From: Delftia tsuruhatensis
GTDB lineage: Bacteria; Pseudomonadota; Gammaproteobacteria; Burkholderiales; Burkholderiaceae_C
NCBI RefSeq assembly: GCF_903815225.1
Contig: NZ_LR813084.1
Coordinates: 4,072,501 to 4,136,500 of the forward strand
Direction of reading: 5' to 3'
DNA: 64,000 bases
In this document: piece after piece, positions 57,770-64,000 of the stretch
How the letters are laid out: the number at the start of each line of letters is the position of its first letter
Position numbering within the stretch: the stretch's first letter is position 1
Notes under the pieces: generated by a model
Databases searched by the model: none
The model's input: only the letters and a program-made list of their open reading frames with translations
What the model was told of the DNA's origin: nothing
Program-made: the position numbers and the translations under genes

Positions 57770-57798
57770 TTGACATGCTCGAAATTTCGAGCAATGAT
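57770..57798 (+). promoter_or_regulatory. rightward early promoter with operator in the spacer
   Basis: TTGACA (57770-57775) and AATGAT (57793-57798) flank TGCTCGAAATTTCGAGCA (57776-57793), a perfect 18-bp palindrome that fills the spacer. Repressor bound there would exclude RNA polymerase from the early genes. Confidence 0.82.
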
Positions 57799-57833
57799 GT
57801 GCGCAACAGTAACCAAACCATCCCAAATACTAC

Positions 57834-58133
57834 ATGACAGCCAAGCACTCTCCGAGCGCGGCGCCCGGTACCCCTGCCGAGCCGGTGCTTCATGACAAGC
57901 CCGTGCCGCTGCGCATGACGGCCTCCGAGCGTGAACGCCACTGCCGCTACGCCAGCCAGGAAAGCCGCAGCGCCTCCAACTTCGCGCTGAAGCTGTACCG
58001 CATGGGCATGCAGCAGTACGAGCAGCAACTGACGCAGCCGCGGCCGACGGCACCGGCCGCCGAATCGATCACCCCCCCTTCGTCCACCCGGGGCGCCGCC
58101 GCGCCCGCCACCAGGAGCCAGCCATGCGCATGA
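57834..58133 (+). CDS. early protein opposite the repressor, Cox-like position
   Basis: 99 residues. The middle (LRMTASERERHCRYASQESRSASNFALKLYRMGMQQYEQQ) looks like a ribbon-helix-helix or small helical DNA-binding module; the rest is Pro/Ala-rich. First gene of the rightward early transcript, where P2-like phages keep the antirepressor/excisionase Cox, but no sequence match to Cox is recognised. Overlaps ogr by 10 bases. Confidence 0.7.
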   Translation: MTAKHSPSAAPGTPAEPVLHDKPVPLRMTASERERHCRYASQESRSASNFALKLYRMGMQQYEQQLTQPRPTAPAAESITPPSSTRGAAAPATRSQPCA

Positions 58134-58447
58134 TGTGCCCCCACTGCAGCGAACACGCCTACACCCGCACCAGCCTGCAGCTGACCAGCACCAGCCGCGA
58201 GACCATCTTCCAGTGCCGCAACTTCGAGTGCGGCCACGTGTTCTCGGCGGTGACGGAGATCAACCGCACCATCAGCCCCAGCGCCATCCCCAATCCGTCG
58301 GTGATCCTGCCCATGAGCACCCACATCAAGCGCAAGCTGCTGCAGACCCAGCTGGACGCCATGCCCTCCTCGCAATACGAAGGCGCGGCGCACCGGGTGG
58401 CCCAGGCGGCCGAATCCGCCCCATCCACCGAAGGCGCGCGCAGCTAG
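58124..58447 (+). CDS. ogr: Ogr/Delta-type zinc-finger late activator
   Basis: 107 residues. CPHCSEHAYTRTSLQLTSTSRETIFQCRNFECGHVF has the CxxC...CxxxxC ligand pattern and core of Ogr/Delta activators, which recruit RNA polymerase to P2 late promoters. The C-terminus is longer than in P2 Ogr (72 residues). It would switch on the tail and lysis operons. I did not find a convincing TGT-N12-ACA activator site. Confidence 0.88.
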   Translation: MRMMCPHCSEHAYTRTSLQLTSTSRETIFQCRNFECGHVFSAVTEINRTISPSAIPNPSVILPMSTHIKRKLLQTQLDAMPSSQYEGAAHRVAQAAESAPSTEGARS

Positions 58448-58557
58448 CGCGGCCGGGGCGCATTCACCCCTGCTGAAGGCGTCCCATCCGGCGCGCGGGC
58501 AGCCCGCCTGCACCGCCGCCACCCCAACCAACCGCCCCCTCGACCTGCGGAGCCTGC

Positions 58558-59010
58558 ATGAAGGCCCTGCGGGATGTGCTCACCCTGAAACGACCTGGAC
58601 AGACCATGAAGCTCGGCGAACTGCGCCTTTCCGACCTGATGCGGCTGCTGCGGGCAGACGAGGCGCCCGCGCCCGACTACCGCCCGGTGGCGCCGGCCGC
58701 GCTGCCTGCGGCCTACCAGGGCATGAGCGTCGAAGACTGCCGCAACCGCCTGCGCCAGCTCCAGCGCGAGGCCGCGCAGCGCGCCGGCAACGGCCGGTAC
58801 GCCAGCGCCGAAAGCCGCGAATGGGCCCACCTGGCCAGCCACTACCGCATGGCCCTGGTGCTGCTGGCCGGCATAGACGGCGAGATCGAAGAGCTGGCCC
58901 TGCGCGACTGGCGCGAAATGCCTCCGCCCGAGCGCGACGCCATCCGCCGACAGGTCCGCGCCCTGCGCACCAGCCTGCTGCCGCTGCGCGCGCTGGCCCT
59001 GAGGAACTGA
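58558..59010 (+). CDS. conserved-looking early prophage protein, unknown function
   Basis: 150 residues, soluble, strongly helical and arginine-rich (CRNRLRQLQREAAQRAGNGRYASAESREWAHLASHYRMALVLLAGIDGEIEELALRDWREM). It lies four bases upstream of the replication gene, so probably coupled to it. Family not recognised. Confidence 0.7.
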   Translation: MKALRDVLTLKRPGQTMKLGELRLSDLMRLLRADEAPAPDYRPVAPAALPAAYQGMSVEDCRNRLRQLQREAAQRAGNGRYASAESREWAHLASHYRMALVLLAGIDGEIEELALRDWREMPPPERDAIRRQVRALRTSLLPLRALALRN

Positions 59011-59013
59011 GCC

Positions 59014-60978
59014 ATGTCCGTCCTGCTCCAGGCCCGATCCACCGGCCGCAGGCTGCGCACCGCCAGCCTGCCCGAGTGGGAGCGCCACAAGCCCCGCCCC
59101 CACATGGTGCGCAGCGCCATGCAGGCGCTGGAGAAGGCGCTGCCGCCGCAATGGCTGCAGCCCATGAAGCTGCTGGGCCTGGGCCGATGGCACGACAAGG
59201 ACGGCACGCCCGAATGGGCCGCCTGCCACGACGCGCTGACCGCCATCGACGGCTTCGCGGCCCGCCATGGCCGAGCGGCCGAATGGAACCTGGACGACCT
59301 GGAGATCTGCCAGATGGCCCGGCGCCTGAGCGACGAGGTCGGCGAGCTCGATGCCGGCGCCCAGGCGCAGGGCATGGACCTGACCGCGCGCGTCGACCTG
59401 GTGCGGCTGATGCTGCGCATGCTGGGCCTGCGGGAAAGCGCGCCCCTGGCCGGCGAGCCCGCCATACGCCGCGCCCAGGATGCCACCTGGTGGCGCCGCC
59501 TGCTGCGCCGCCATGTCACGCGCACCGTGGAGGCCGGCGCCGTCAAGCTGGGCATCGTCAACCGGCGCGCCGGCGGCTACGCCAGCAACGCCACCGTGCG
59601 CAGGCGCACCGCGCAGATCGAGCGCAACGCCCGCGCCCTGCAGCGCAGCCTCTACAAGAACGAAGCCGGCCAGATCTTCACCCTGGCCGAGCTGGCCGCG
59701 CTGTCGCCCGCCAACCCCGTGATCCGCGGCGGCGAACTCATGACGCGCATCCGCGGCGCCGAGGAGTATGCCGACGCGCGCAGCCACGTCGGCCTCTTTC
59801 TCACGCTGACCGCGCCCAGCCGCTTTCATGCCGTCACGCTGGGCAGCGGCGGGCGTCCGCGCCCCAACCCGAACTACGACGGCGTGAGCACGCCGCGCGA
59901 TGCCCAGCTGTGGCTGCGCACCATGTGGGCGCGCGTGCGCTCGCATCTGGGCCGCCAGCACATCGCCATGTACGGCATCCGCGTCGCCGAGCCCCACCAC
60001 GACGCCACGCCCCACTGGCACGCCCTGGTCTGGGCCGAGTGCGAAGACCACGCCCTCGCCATCGAGGCCGCCATCCGCAAATGGTGGCTCAGCGAGGACG
60101 CCGACGAGCGCGGTGCCCGGCGCAACCGCGTCAACGTCAAGCGCATGACCGGCGGCGGCGCCGCCGGCTACGTGGCCAAGTACATCGCCAAGAGCGTGGG
60201 CCACGCGGCCCTGGCCGATCACCTGGATGTGGTGCAGGGCCGCCTGTGGGACGTGGAGCAAGGCGGCATGCCCGGCCACCGCCGCGTGGACGCCTGGGCC
60301 GCCTGCTGGGGCATACGCCAATTCCAGGCCGTGGGCATGCCCAGCGTCTGCGTCTGGCGCGAGCTGCGCCGCGTCGGCAAGGACCAGGTCGAGCAGTTGC
60401 GCATCGATGGCGACAAGGCCAGCTGGCAGGCCTGGGGCGCCAGCCACCGCCACGGCCCCGACATCCCCGCCGACTGGCGCCGCTACATGGAAGCCATGGG
60501 CGGCCACTGCCTGGGCCGCGCGCACTGGCACCTGCGCCTGGCGCGCCGTCCCGTGCCCATCGGCGCCGTCAACCAGTATGGCGAGGCCATCGCCCCCGGC
60601 CGTGGCCGCGTGGTGGGCCTTGAGACCCGCCGCGGCCAATGGCTGGTCTCGCGCCGCATCGCCTGGCGCGCCGTGGCGCGCGCCACCGAGGTCCTGCACG
60701 ACGCCCATGGCTGCGACGCGGCGCCGCAGACGCTGCCCGCCCGCGCGCCGCTGGCGCGCCCTTGGACTGGTTTCAATAACTGTACGGCCCGGCTCACGGG
60801 CCACACGCTGCGTGCCCTGTTCGGCCACGGCAGGCGCCAGCACGAGCGCGAGGACCGGGCCCTCCCGTCCACACCGCATCGCCACCCTGATTTCCCCACT
60901 GATCCGGCCCCCTGCCCGGTGCTCCATCAGTCCCCATCCCGCGCCACACCGCGCACCCCGCCATCCATTTCCTGCTGA
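59014..60978 (+). CDS. A: replication initiator A (HUH endonuclease)
   Basis: 654 residues, in the size range of P2 gpA (761). The metal-binding HUH motif is at H334-H336 (ATPHWHALVW). The nicking motif YVAKYIAK with two tyrosines follows at Y386 and Y390, the pattern of the phage GPA family that starts rolling-circle replication. The last 80 residues are low-complexity Pro/Arg and weakly conserved. Its retention means the element may still replicate after induction. Confidence 0.92.
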   Translation: MSVLLQARSTGRRLRTASLPEWERHKPRPHMVRSAMQALEKALPPQWLQPMKLLGLGRWHDKDGTPEWAACHDALTAIDGFAARHGRAAEWNLDDLEICQMARRLSDEVGELDAGAQAQGMDLTARVDLVRLMLRMLGLRESAPLAGEPAIRRAQDATWWRRLLRRHVTRTVEAGAVKLGIVNRRAGGYASNATVRRRTAQIERNARALQRSLYKNEAGQIFTLAELAALSPANPVIRGGELMTRIRGAEEYADARSHVGLFLTLTAPSRFHAVTLGSGGRPRPNPNYDGVSTPRDAQLWLRTMWARVRSHLGRQHIAMYGIRVAEPHHDATPHWHALVWAECEDHALAIEAAIRKWWLSEDADERGARRNRVNVKRMTGGGAAGYVAKYIAKSVGHAALADHLDVVQGRLWDVEQGGMPGHRRVDAWAACWGIRQFQAVGMPSVCVWRELRRVGKDQVEQLRIDGDKASWQAWGASHRHGPDIPADWRRYMEAMGGHCLGRAHWHLRLARRPVPIGAVNQYGEAIAPGRGRVVGLETRRGQWLVSRRIAWRAVARATEVLHDAHGCDAAPQTLPARAPLARPWTGFNNCTARLTGHTLRALFGHGRRQHEREDRALPSTPHRHPDFPTDPAPCPVLHQSPSRATPRTPPSISC

Positions 60979-60998
60979 TCCACCGAGGAGGACACACC

Positions 60999-61235
60999 AT
61001 GCACCACAACATCACCGCCCTGCGCAGCTACCGCGCCACCCTCATCCCTCACGGCGCCGACCCCGCCGAGCTGGACCAGCTGGCCGACGCCCGCCTGCTG
61101 CCCGTGCTGCGCCTGAAAGCCGCCAGCGCCAGCCATGCCCAGGCCTGCGCCCAGCTGGCCAGCGGCCGGCCCGTGCTGCGCATCGAGCGCGTGGAGCGCA
61201 GCAAGGCCGGACAAGGCACGCCGCGCCACGCATGA
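60999..61235 (+). CDS. small early protein, unknown function
   Basis: 78 residues beginning MHHNITALRSYRATLIPHGADPAELDQLADA, mostly helical and basic at the end. Preceded by GAGGAGGACACACC. Sits between A and the AlpA-like gene. No family recognised. Confidence 0.65.
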   Translation: MHHNITALRSYRATLIPHGADPAELDQLADARLLPVLRLKAASASHAQACAQLASGRPVLRIERVERSKAGQGTPRHA

Positions 61236-61274
61236 GCCGCAACCCGATCGCGACCCGCACCGGAGAACATCCCA

Positions 61275-61481
61275 ATGAAGCCACAGAACATGGAACTCTT
61301 TCACAGCGCCCCACGCCTGGACACCCTGGGCATCGCCAACTACCTGGGCCTGAGCCGCGAGCACGTCACCGCGCGCCTGACCAAGCGAGCCGACTTCCCC
61401 AAGCCCTTCATCAACGCCAGCCGCCGCATCCGCTACTGGCGCATGGCCGACGTCAAGGCCTGGGCCGAGGGGCGCCGGTGA
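61275..61481 (+). CDS. AlpA/excisionase-like DNA-binding protein
   Basis: 68 residues. LDTLGIANYLGLSREHVTARLTKRADFPKPFINASRRIRYWRMADVKAWAEGRR is the winged helix-turn-helix of AlpA/Xis-type proteins, with the RxRYWRxxDVxxWxEGR ending. Preceded by GGAGAACATCCC. It would direct the integrase toward excision or activate its gene. Confidence 0.82.
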   Translation: MKPQNMELFHSAPRLDTLGIANYLGLSREHVTARLTKRADFPKPFINASRRIRYWRMADVKAWAEGRR

Positions 61482-61507
61482 GCCGGCACGCAGCGGCTGC
61501 CGTGCGC

Positions 61508-62818
61508 TCAGCGATCGGTACCCGCCAGAAAACGCCGTGCCTGGTCGCGCGCACCGTCGAAGATCTGCCGAGCCATGCGCTGCGGCACGCTGGCGGGCAG
61601 GCGCGGCTGCAGCCGGTCGATGGCGCCATCCAGCGCCTCGACCATCTCCACCATGCTCTCCCACAGACCCGTGATGCGGCTGGTCTCGGCCAGGGCCTTC
61701 CAGTGGCGTCGCTGGATCTCGGCCAGGCGGTAGTGGCGGCTGCGCCCCGGCAGCGCCATGGCCATCCTGGCGCGCTGGCGGGCGATCTTGCCGTGGCCAT
61801 GGCCGATGATGGGCCAGGCCGACAGCACGTCGTACAGCGGCGTCAGCTCATAGCCCCCGCCGGGCTGCAGGAAGACCGAGAAATTCTTCGCATGTCCGTC
61901 CGTGGCCGCCAGCAGCCAGAACGCCAGCTGCGCCATCACGAAGCGCGCGCTGTCCCGCGCCGGCGCGCTGCCATGCTGCAGCACCCGCAGGCATTGCAGC
62001 ATGCCGGGGCCGCCATGCGTCTCGTACTTGTTCGCGCTGGCAATGCCGCGCACCTGGCAGAAATCCTCCTGCGGCAGCCGCGCGATCCAGCCCTGCGCCG
62101 TCCAGGCACGGTCAAAGCGCTCCACGCACAGCACCTGCCGCGCGCCAAAGGTCTCGATGCTGCTGTCGGCCACCGCAAAGCCCAGCTCGGCCAGCAGCCG
62201 GGCGCACAGCCATTCATTGGCCACTGACTCGCTCAGGTCGTACTGCCAGTGCGGCACCACGCCGATGGGCGGCTTCAGGATATGCGTGGTCGGCGTCGCA
62301 CCCAGCGGGCGGCACCACTGGCCATCGTGGCGCAGCACCGCCGTCTTTTCCTGCGCGCCGGCGATGGACAGGCGAAACTCCTGCTCCACCGGCATCGCGC
62401 CAAACCCTTCGCCCAGACCGGCCAGATGCGCCTCGATCTGCGCTTCGCTCAAAGGTTCGCAGCGCACCGCGTCGAACCCCTCGGGCACGGCCCCCTCGGG
62501 CAGCAGTTGCACGGCGCCCACGCAATCGCGCCCGATGGCCTCCAGCAGAGAAAACGCATCGGCCCCGCGCAGCCCGAAGCGCTGGCGGATACGCCTGCGG
62601 ATGCTCTCGCCATCCGGCAGCAGATTGTCGAAATAGTGGGCCACCACCTCCCCCGCCACAGTCAGGTCGCGGGTGAAGGGCATGGACAGGGACAGGGGCC
62701 GCGCGTGCGCGCTGTGCGGCCAGGCCGGGTCATAGGAGAAAACATGGCGGCCAGTGCGCGTCACCTCCCAGCGCCCTACCCGCTCGCCATTCATCCAGAC
62801 GCCAAGCGCCGCCATCAC
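61508..62818 (-). CDS. hipA: HipA serine/threonine kinase toxin
   Basis: 436 residues, essentially the length of E. coli HipA (440). The ATP loop SIAGAQEKTAVL, the activation segment ATPTTHILKPPIG with the serine/threonine-rich centre, the catalytic loop ATDGHAKNFSVF and the metal-binding LTPLYDVLSA are all intact. E. coli HipA phosphorylates glutamyl-tRNA synthetase and causes persistence. Overlaps the antitoxin gene by ATGA. A moron-like cargo between the AlpA-like gene and the integrase. Confidence 0.93.
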   Translation of the reverse strand: MMAALGVWMNGERVGRWEVTRTGRHVFSYDPAWPHSAHARPLSLSMPFTRDLTVAGEVVAHYFDNLLPDGESIRRRIRQRFGLRGADAFSLLEAIGRDCVGAVQLLPEGAVPEGFDAVRCEPLSEAQIEAHLAGLGEGFGAMPVEQEFRLSIAGAQEKTAVLRHDGQWCRPLGATPTTHILKPPIGVVPHWQYDLSESVANEWLCARLLAELGFAVADSSIETFGARQVLCVERFDRAWTAQGWIARLPQEDFCQVRGIASANKYETHGGPGMLQCLRVLQHGSAPARDSARFVMAQLAFWLLAATDGHAKNFSVFLQPGGGYELTPLYDVLSAWPIIGHGHGKIARQRARMAMALPGRSRHYRLAEIQRRHWKALAETSRITGLWESMVEMVEALDGAIDRLQPRLPASVPQRMARQIFDGARDQARRFLAGTDR

Positions 62819-63222
62819 CAGCTGCCTTTCGGCTTGCTGGCCTGCCAGCCCGATGGCAGCGCCTGCGGCTTGAAGGCCACGGCACGGTCAGCCGGCCCGG
62901 GGACCGGAACCTCCACATCACCGCCACCGGCCGGTGGCCGGCCCGACGCATCCTGCGCGTACCGGGGCGCCGGCTCAGCCACCCGCAGCACGGGAGACGG
63001 CGCATCCCCTCTCGGGCGCACCAGCAGGTCCGCGTCCAGCAGTTGCACGATCTCCATCAACTGGCGCACGCTGATGGCCGCGGGGTCGCGCTCGATCGCC
63101 GCCACGCGCGACTGGGACACGCCCAAACGCTGCGCCAGCTGGACCTGGCTGACGCCAGCCGCCTTGCGCAGCGACTTCAGGTGCAGGCCCAACTGGTCGG
63201 GCAGTTGCAGCAGATGGTCCAT
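62815..63222 (-). CDS. hipB: HipB antitoxin and autorepressor
   Basis: 135 residues, longer than E. coli HipB (88). The Cro/CI helix-turn-helix (LKSLRKAAGVSQVQLAQRLGVSQSRVAAIERDPAAISVRQLMEI) is followed by a disordered, proline-rich tail of about 60 residues (APRYAQDASGRPPAGGGDVEVPVPG). ATG 63222 follows GGAGCGCGCC. A TTG at 63234 would add four residues. Binds HipA and the inverted repeats just upstream. Confidence 0.9.
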   Translation of the reverse strand: MDHLLQLPDQLGLHLKSLRKAAGVSQVQLAQRLGVSQSRVAAIERDPAAISVRQLMEIVQLLDADLLVRPRGDAPSPVLRVAEPAPRYAQDASGRPPAGGGDVEVPVPGPADRAVAFKPQALPSGWQASKPKGSW

Positions 63223-63250
63223 GGCGCGCTCCAATCGGGATCAGGAAAAG

Positions 63251-63306
63251 CTTCAATCATCTTGAAGTGATAAACGCAAATTATCATTCAAAGATAATAA
63301 TGTCAA
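63251..63306 (-). promoter_or_regulatory. hipBA promoter with tandem inverted-repeat operators
   Basis: TTGACA is read on the minus strand at 63306-63301, with GATAAT-like -10 sequence 15 bp on. Three inverted repeats follow or overlap it: GATAA/TTATC with 7-bp spacing (63281-63297), TGATAA/TTATCA with 7-bp spacing (63268-63286), and CTTCAA/TTGAAG (63251-63267). The TATC/GATA pairs resemble the TATCC-N8-GGATA operators of E. coli hipBA. Confidence 0.72.
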
Positions 63307-63357
63307 TATATCACATCAAAGTTGTATTTTCTGCCGCTCACGGCCTGGTGCACCTGC

Positions 63358-64000
63358 CTACAGCCGCGCCGCGATGTCCTCGGCCGACTCGCGGTAGTAG
63401 GTGTTGAACAGTTCGTTGATGTCGACGTGGCCGCTGATGCGCGCCAGCGTCATCACATCCACGCGCTTGCTCAGCCAGGTCAGCGCCGTGGCGCGCAGGT
63501 CGTGAAAGCGCAGGCCTTCGACCATGACGCGGTCACGCAGCTTGCGGTAGAGCGTGTCGCGGCTGGCGTCGCTGATGGTCCAATAGGCATCGCGCCCGGC
63601 GGCCTCGGCGGCGGCATCCAGCACGCGCAGCAGGCGCACGGCACGGCGCGTCAGCGGCACGTGGCGCTCGCCCACCTTGGCCTCCGTCTTGTGGTGCGGC
63701 AGGTGGTAGACCCGGCGCTTGAGATCCACATTGCTGCGGCCCATGCGCAGGATCTCACCGCTGCGCATGGCGGTGTGCAGGGCCACCAGCATGGTCCAGG
63801 CCGTCTGCTCCATGGGCGATGATGGCGCCAGGCGCGGTGAGACATTGGCCGAGCGCAGCATGCGCCGCACCTCGCTCCACTGCCCTGTGCGCCGGCGCGC
63901 ATGGGCCTTGGCCGGCAGCCTGATCTCCGGCCAGGGACTCTTGCCGGCCCATTTCCACTGCTTGACGGCCAGCGTCCAGACAGGACGGAACTGCTGGGCC
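63358..64000 (-). CDS. int: tyrosine recombinase integrase, N-terminal part beyond the window
   Basis: 214 C-terminal residues; the frame stays open to the edge. Catalytic residues of the tyrosine recombinase family are visible: Arg in HTAMRSGEILRM, HxxR in FHDLRATALT, the second His in ISGHVDINELF, and Tyr in NTYYRESAEDI. The reading AQQFRPVWTLAVKQWKWAGKSPW continues upstream. Right-end position matches phiCTX-like prophages, where the attachment site lies next to int. Confidence 0.93.
   Translation of the reverse strand, partial: AQQFRPVWTLAVKQWKWAGKSPWPEIRLPAKAHARRRTGQWSEVRRMLRSANVSPRLAPSSPMEQTAWTMLVALHTAMRSGEILRMGRSNVDLKRRVYHLPHHKTEAKVGERHVPLTRRAVRLLRVLDAAAEAAGRDAYWTISDASRDTLYRKLRDRVMVEGLRFHDLRATALTWLSKRVDVMTLARISGHVDINELFNTYYRESAEDIAARL

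Larger units (their letters stand above)
38280..64000. mobile_element. P2/phiCTX-type contractile-tail element without head genes (right end outside window)
   Basis: The order X, holin, lysozyme, Rz/Rz1, R, V, W, J, I, fibre region, FI, FII, E/E', T, U, D, repressor, Ogr, A, AlpA-like, HipBA, integrase matches the phiCTX branch of P2-like prophages. That layout has a right-end integrase. The block that should precede X (portal, terminase subunits, scaffold, capsid, head completion) is absent, and trigger factor lies there instead. The left boundary is not resolved (somewhere in 37.9-38.9 kb) and the attachment sites were not found. Confidence 0.85.

Noticed and set aside
38280-64000. Insertion sequences or transposase genes in the element
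   Set aside because: No transposase motif or terminal inverted repeats of an IS were seen; the only recombinase is the tyrosine integrase.

Overview
The window is GC-rich, densely coded chromosomal DNA from a betaproteobacterium. The conserved proteins (IlvD, Acs, FumC plus class I fumarase, ClpP/ClpX/Lon/trigger factor, a small Trp-rich protein and a fused fructose PTS protein) point to the family Comamonadaceae, probably the Delftia/Comamonas/Acidovorax group. This is inferred from protein character, not from a database search.

Layout. 1-7.3 kb: housekeeping genes (bacterioferritin, ilvD with a frameshift near its 3' end, a c-type cytochrome, a LapA-domain membrane protein, acs, a YqhA-type membrane protein), most ended by clear hairpin terminators. 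7.6-11.7 kb: a proVWX glycine betaine ABC importer behind a near-consensus promoter and a roughly 400-nt hairpin-rich leader. 11.7-18.1 kb: fruBKA (fructose PTS) divergent from a LacI-type regulator, with a perfect palindromic operator just upstream of fruB. 18.1-18.8 kb: two gene relics (an internally deleted SulP permease and a ParB-like fragment). 19-28.2 kb: a DUF3334 protein, MarR plus an MFS exporter, an esterase, divergent class II and class I fumarases, a methyltransferase, a GNAT acetyltransferase and murI. 28.2-31.7 kb: a YgjP-type metallopeptidase, an acidic protein, an M48 lipoprotein and six tRNAs: Leu(TAA), four Gly(GCC), Cys(GCA). Three of the Gly copies form 135-bp tandem units. 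31.7-37.9 kb: the proteostasis cluster tig-clpP-clpX-lon, read leftward, with heat-shock-like promoters visible before clpP and lon.

38.2 kb to the right edge: a P2/phiCTX-type contractile-tail element. In order it has a small gene under a perfect LexA box, tail protein X, holin, lysozyme, overlapping Rz/Rz1 spanins, tail protein R, baseplate V-W-J-I, a large DUF4815 fibre-region protein, two alternative receptor-binding/chaperone modules, sheath FI, tube FII, E with a -1 frameshift into E', tape measure T, U and D. A repressor switch, Ogr, replication initiator A, an AlpA-like protein, HipBA and a tyrosine integrase that runs off the window follow. No terminase, portal, scaffold, capsid or head-completion gene is present between trigger factor and X, where this phage type carries them.

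How it may work: the gene set resembles an SOS-inducible R-type tailocin, or a prophage that has lost its head module but still carries integration and replication genes. A LexA-controlled 72-residue protein lies at the left end. The resident repressor is only a DNA-binding domain, so an antirepressor relay is a testable hypothesis. The two tip modules, one of them a strikingly AT-rich Asp-box propeller, would set target range. HipBA, with its own operator array, is a moron-like toxin-antitoxin unit beside the integrase.
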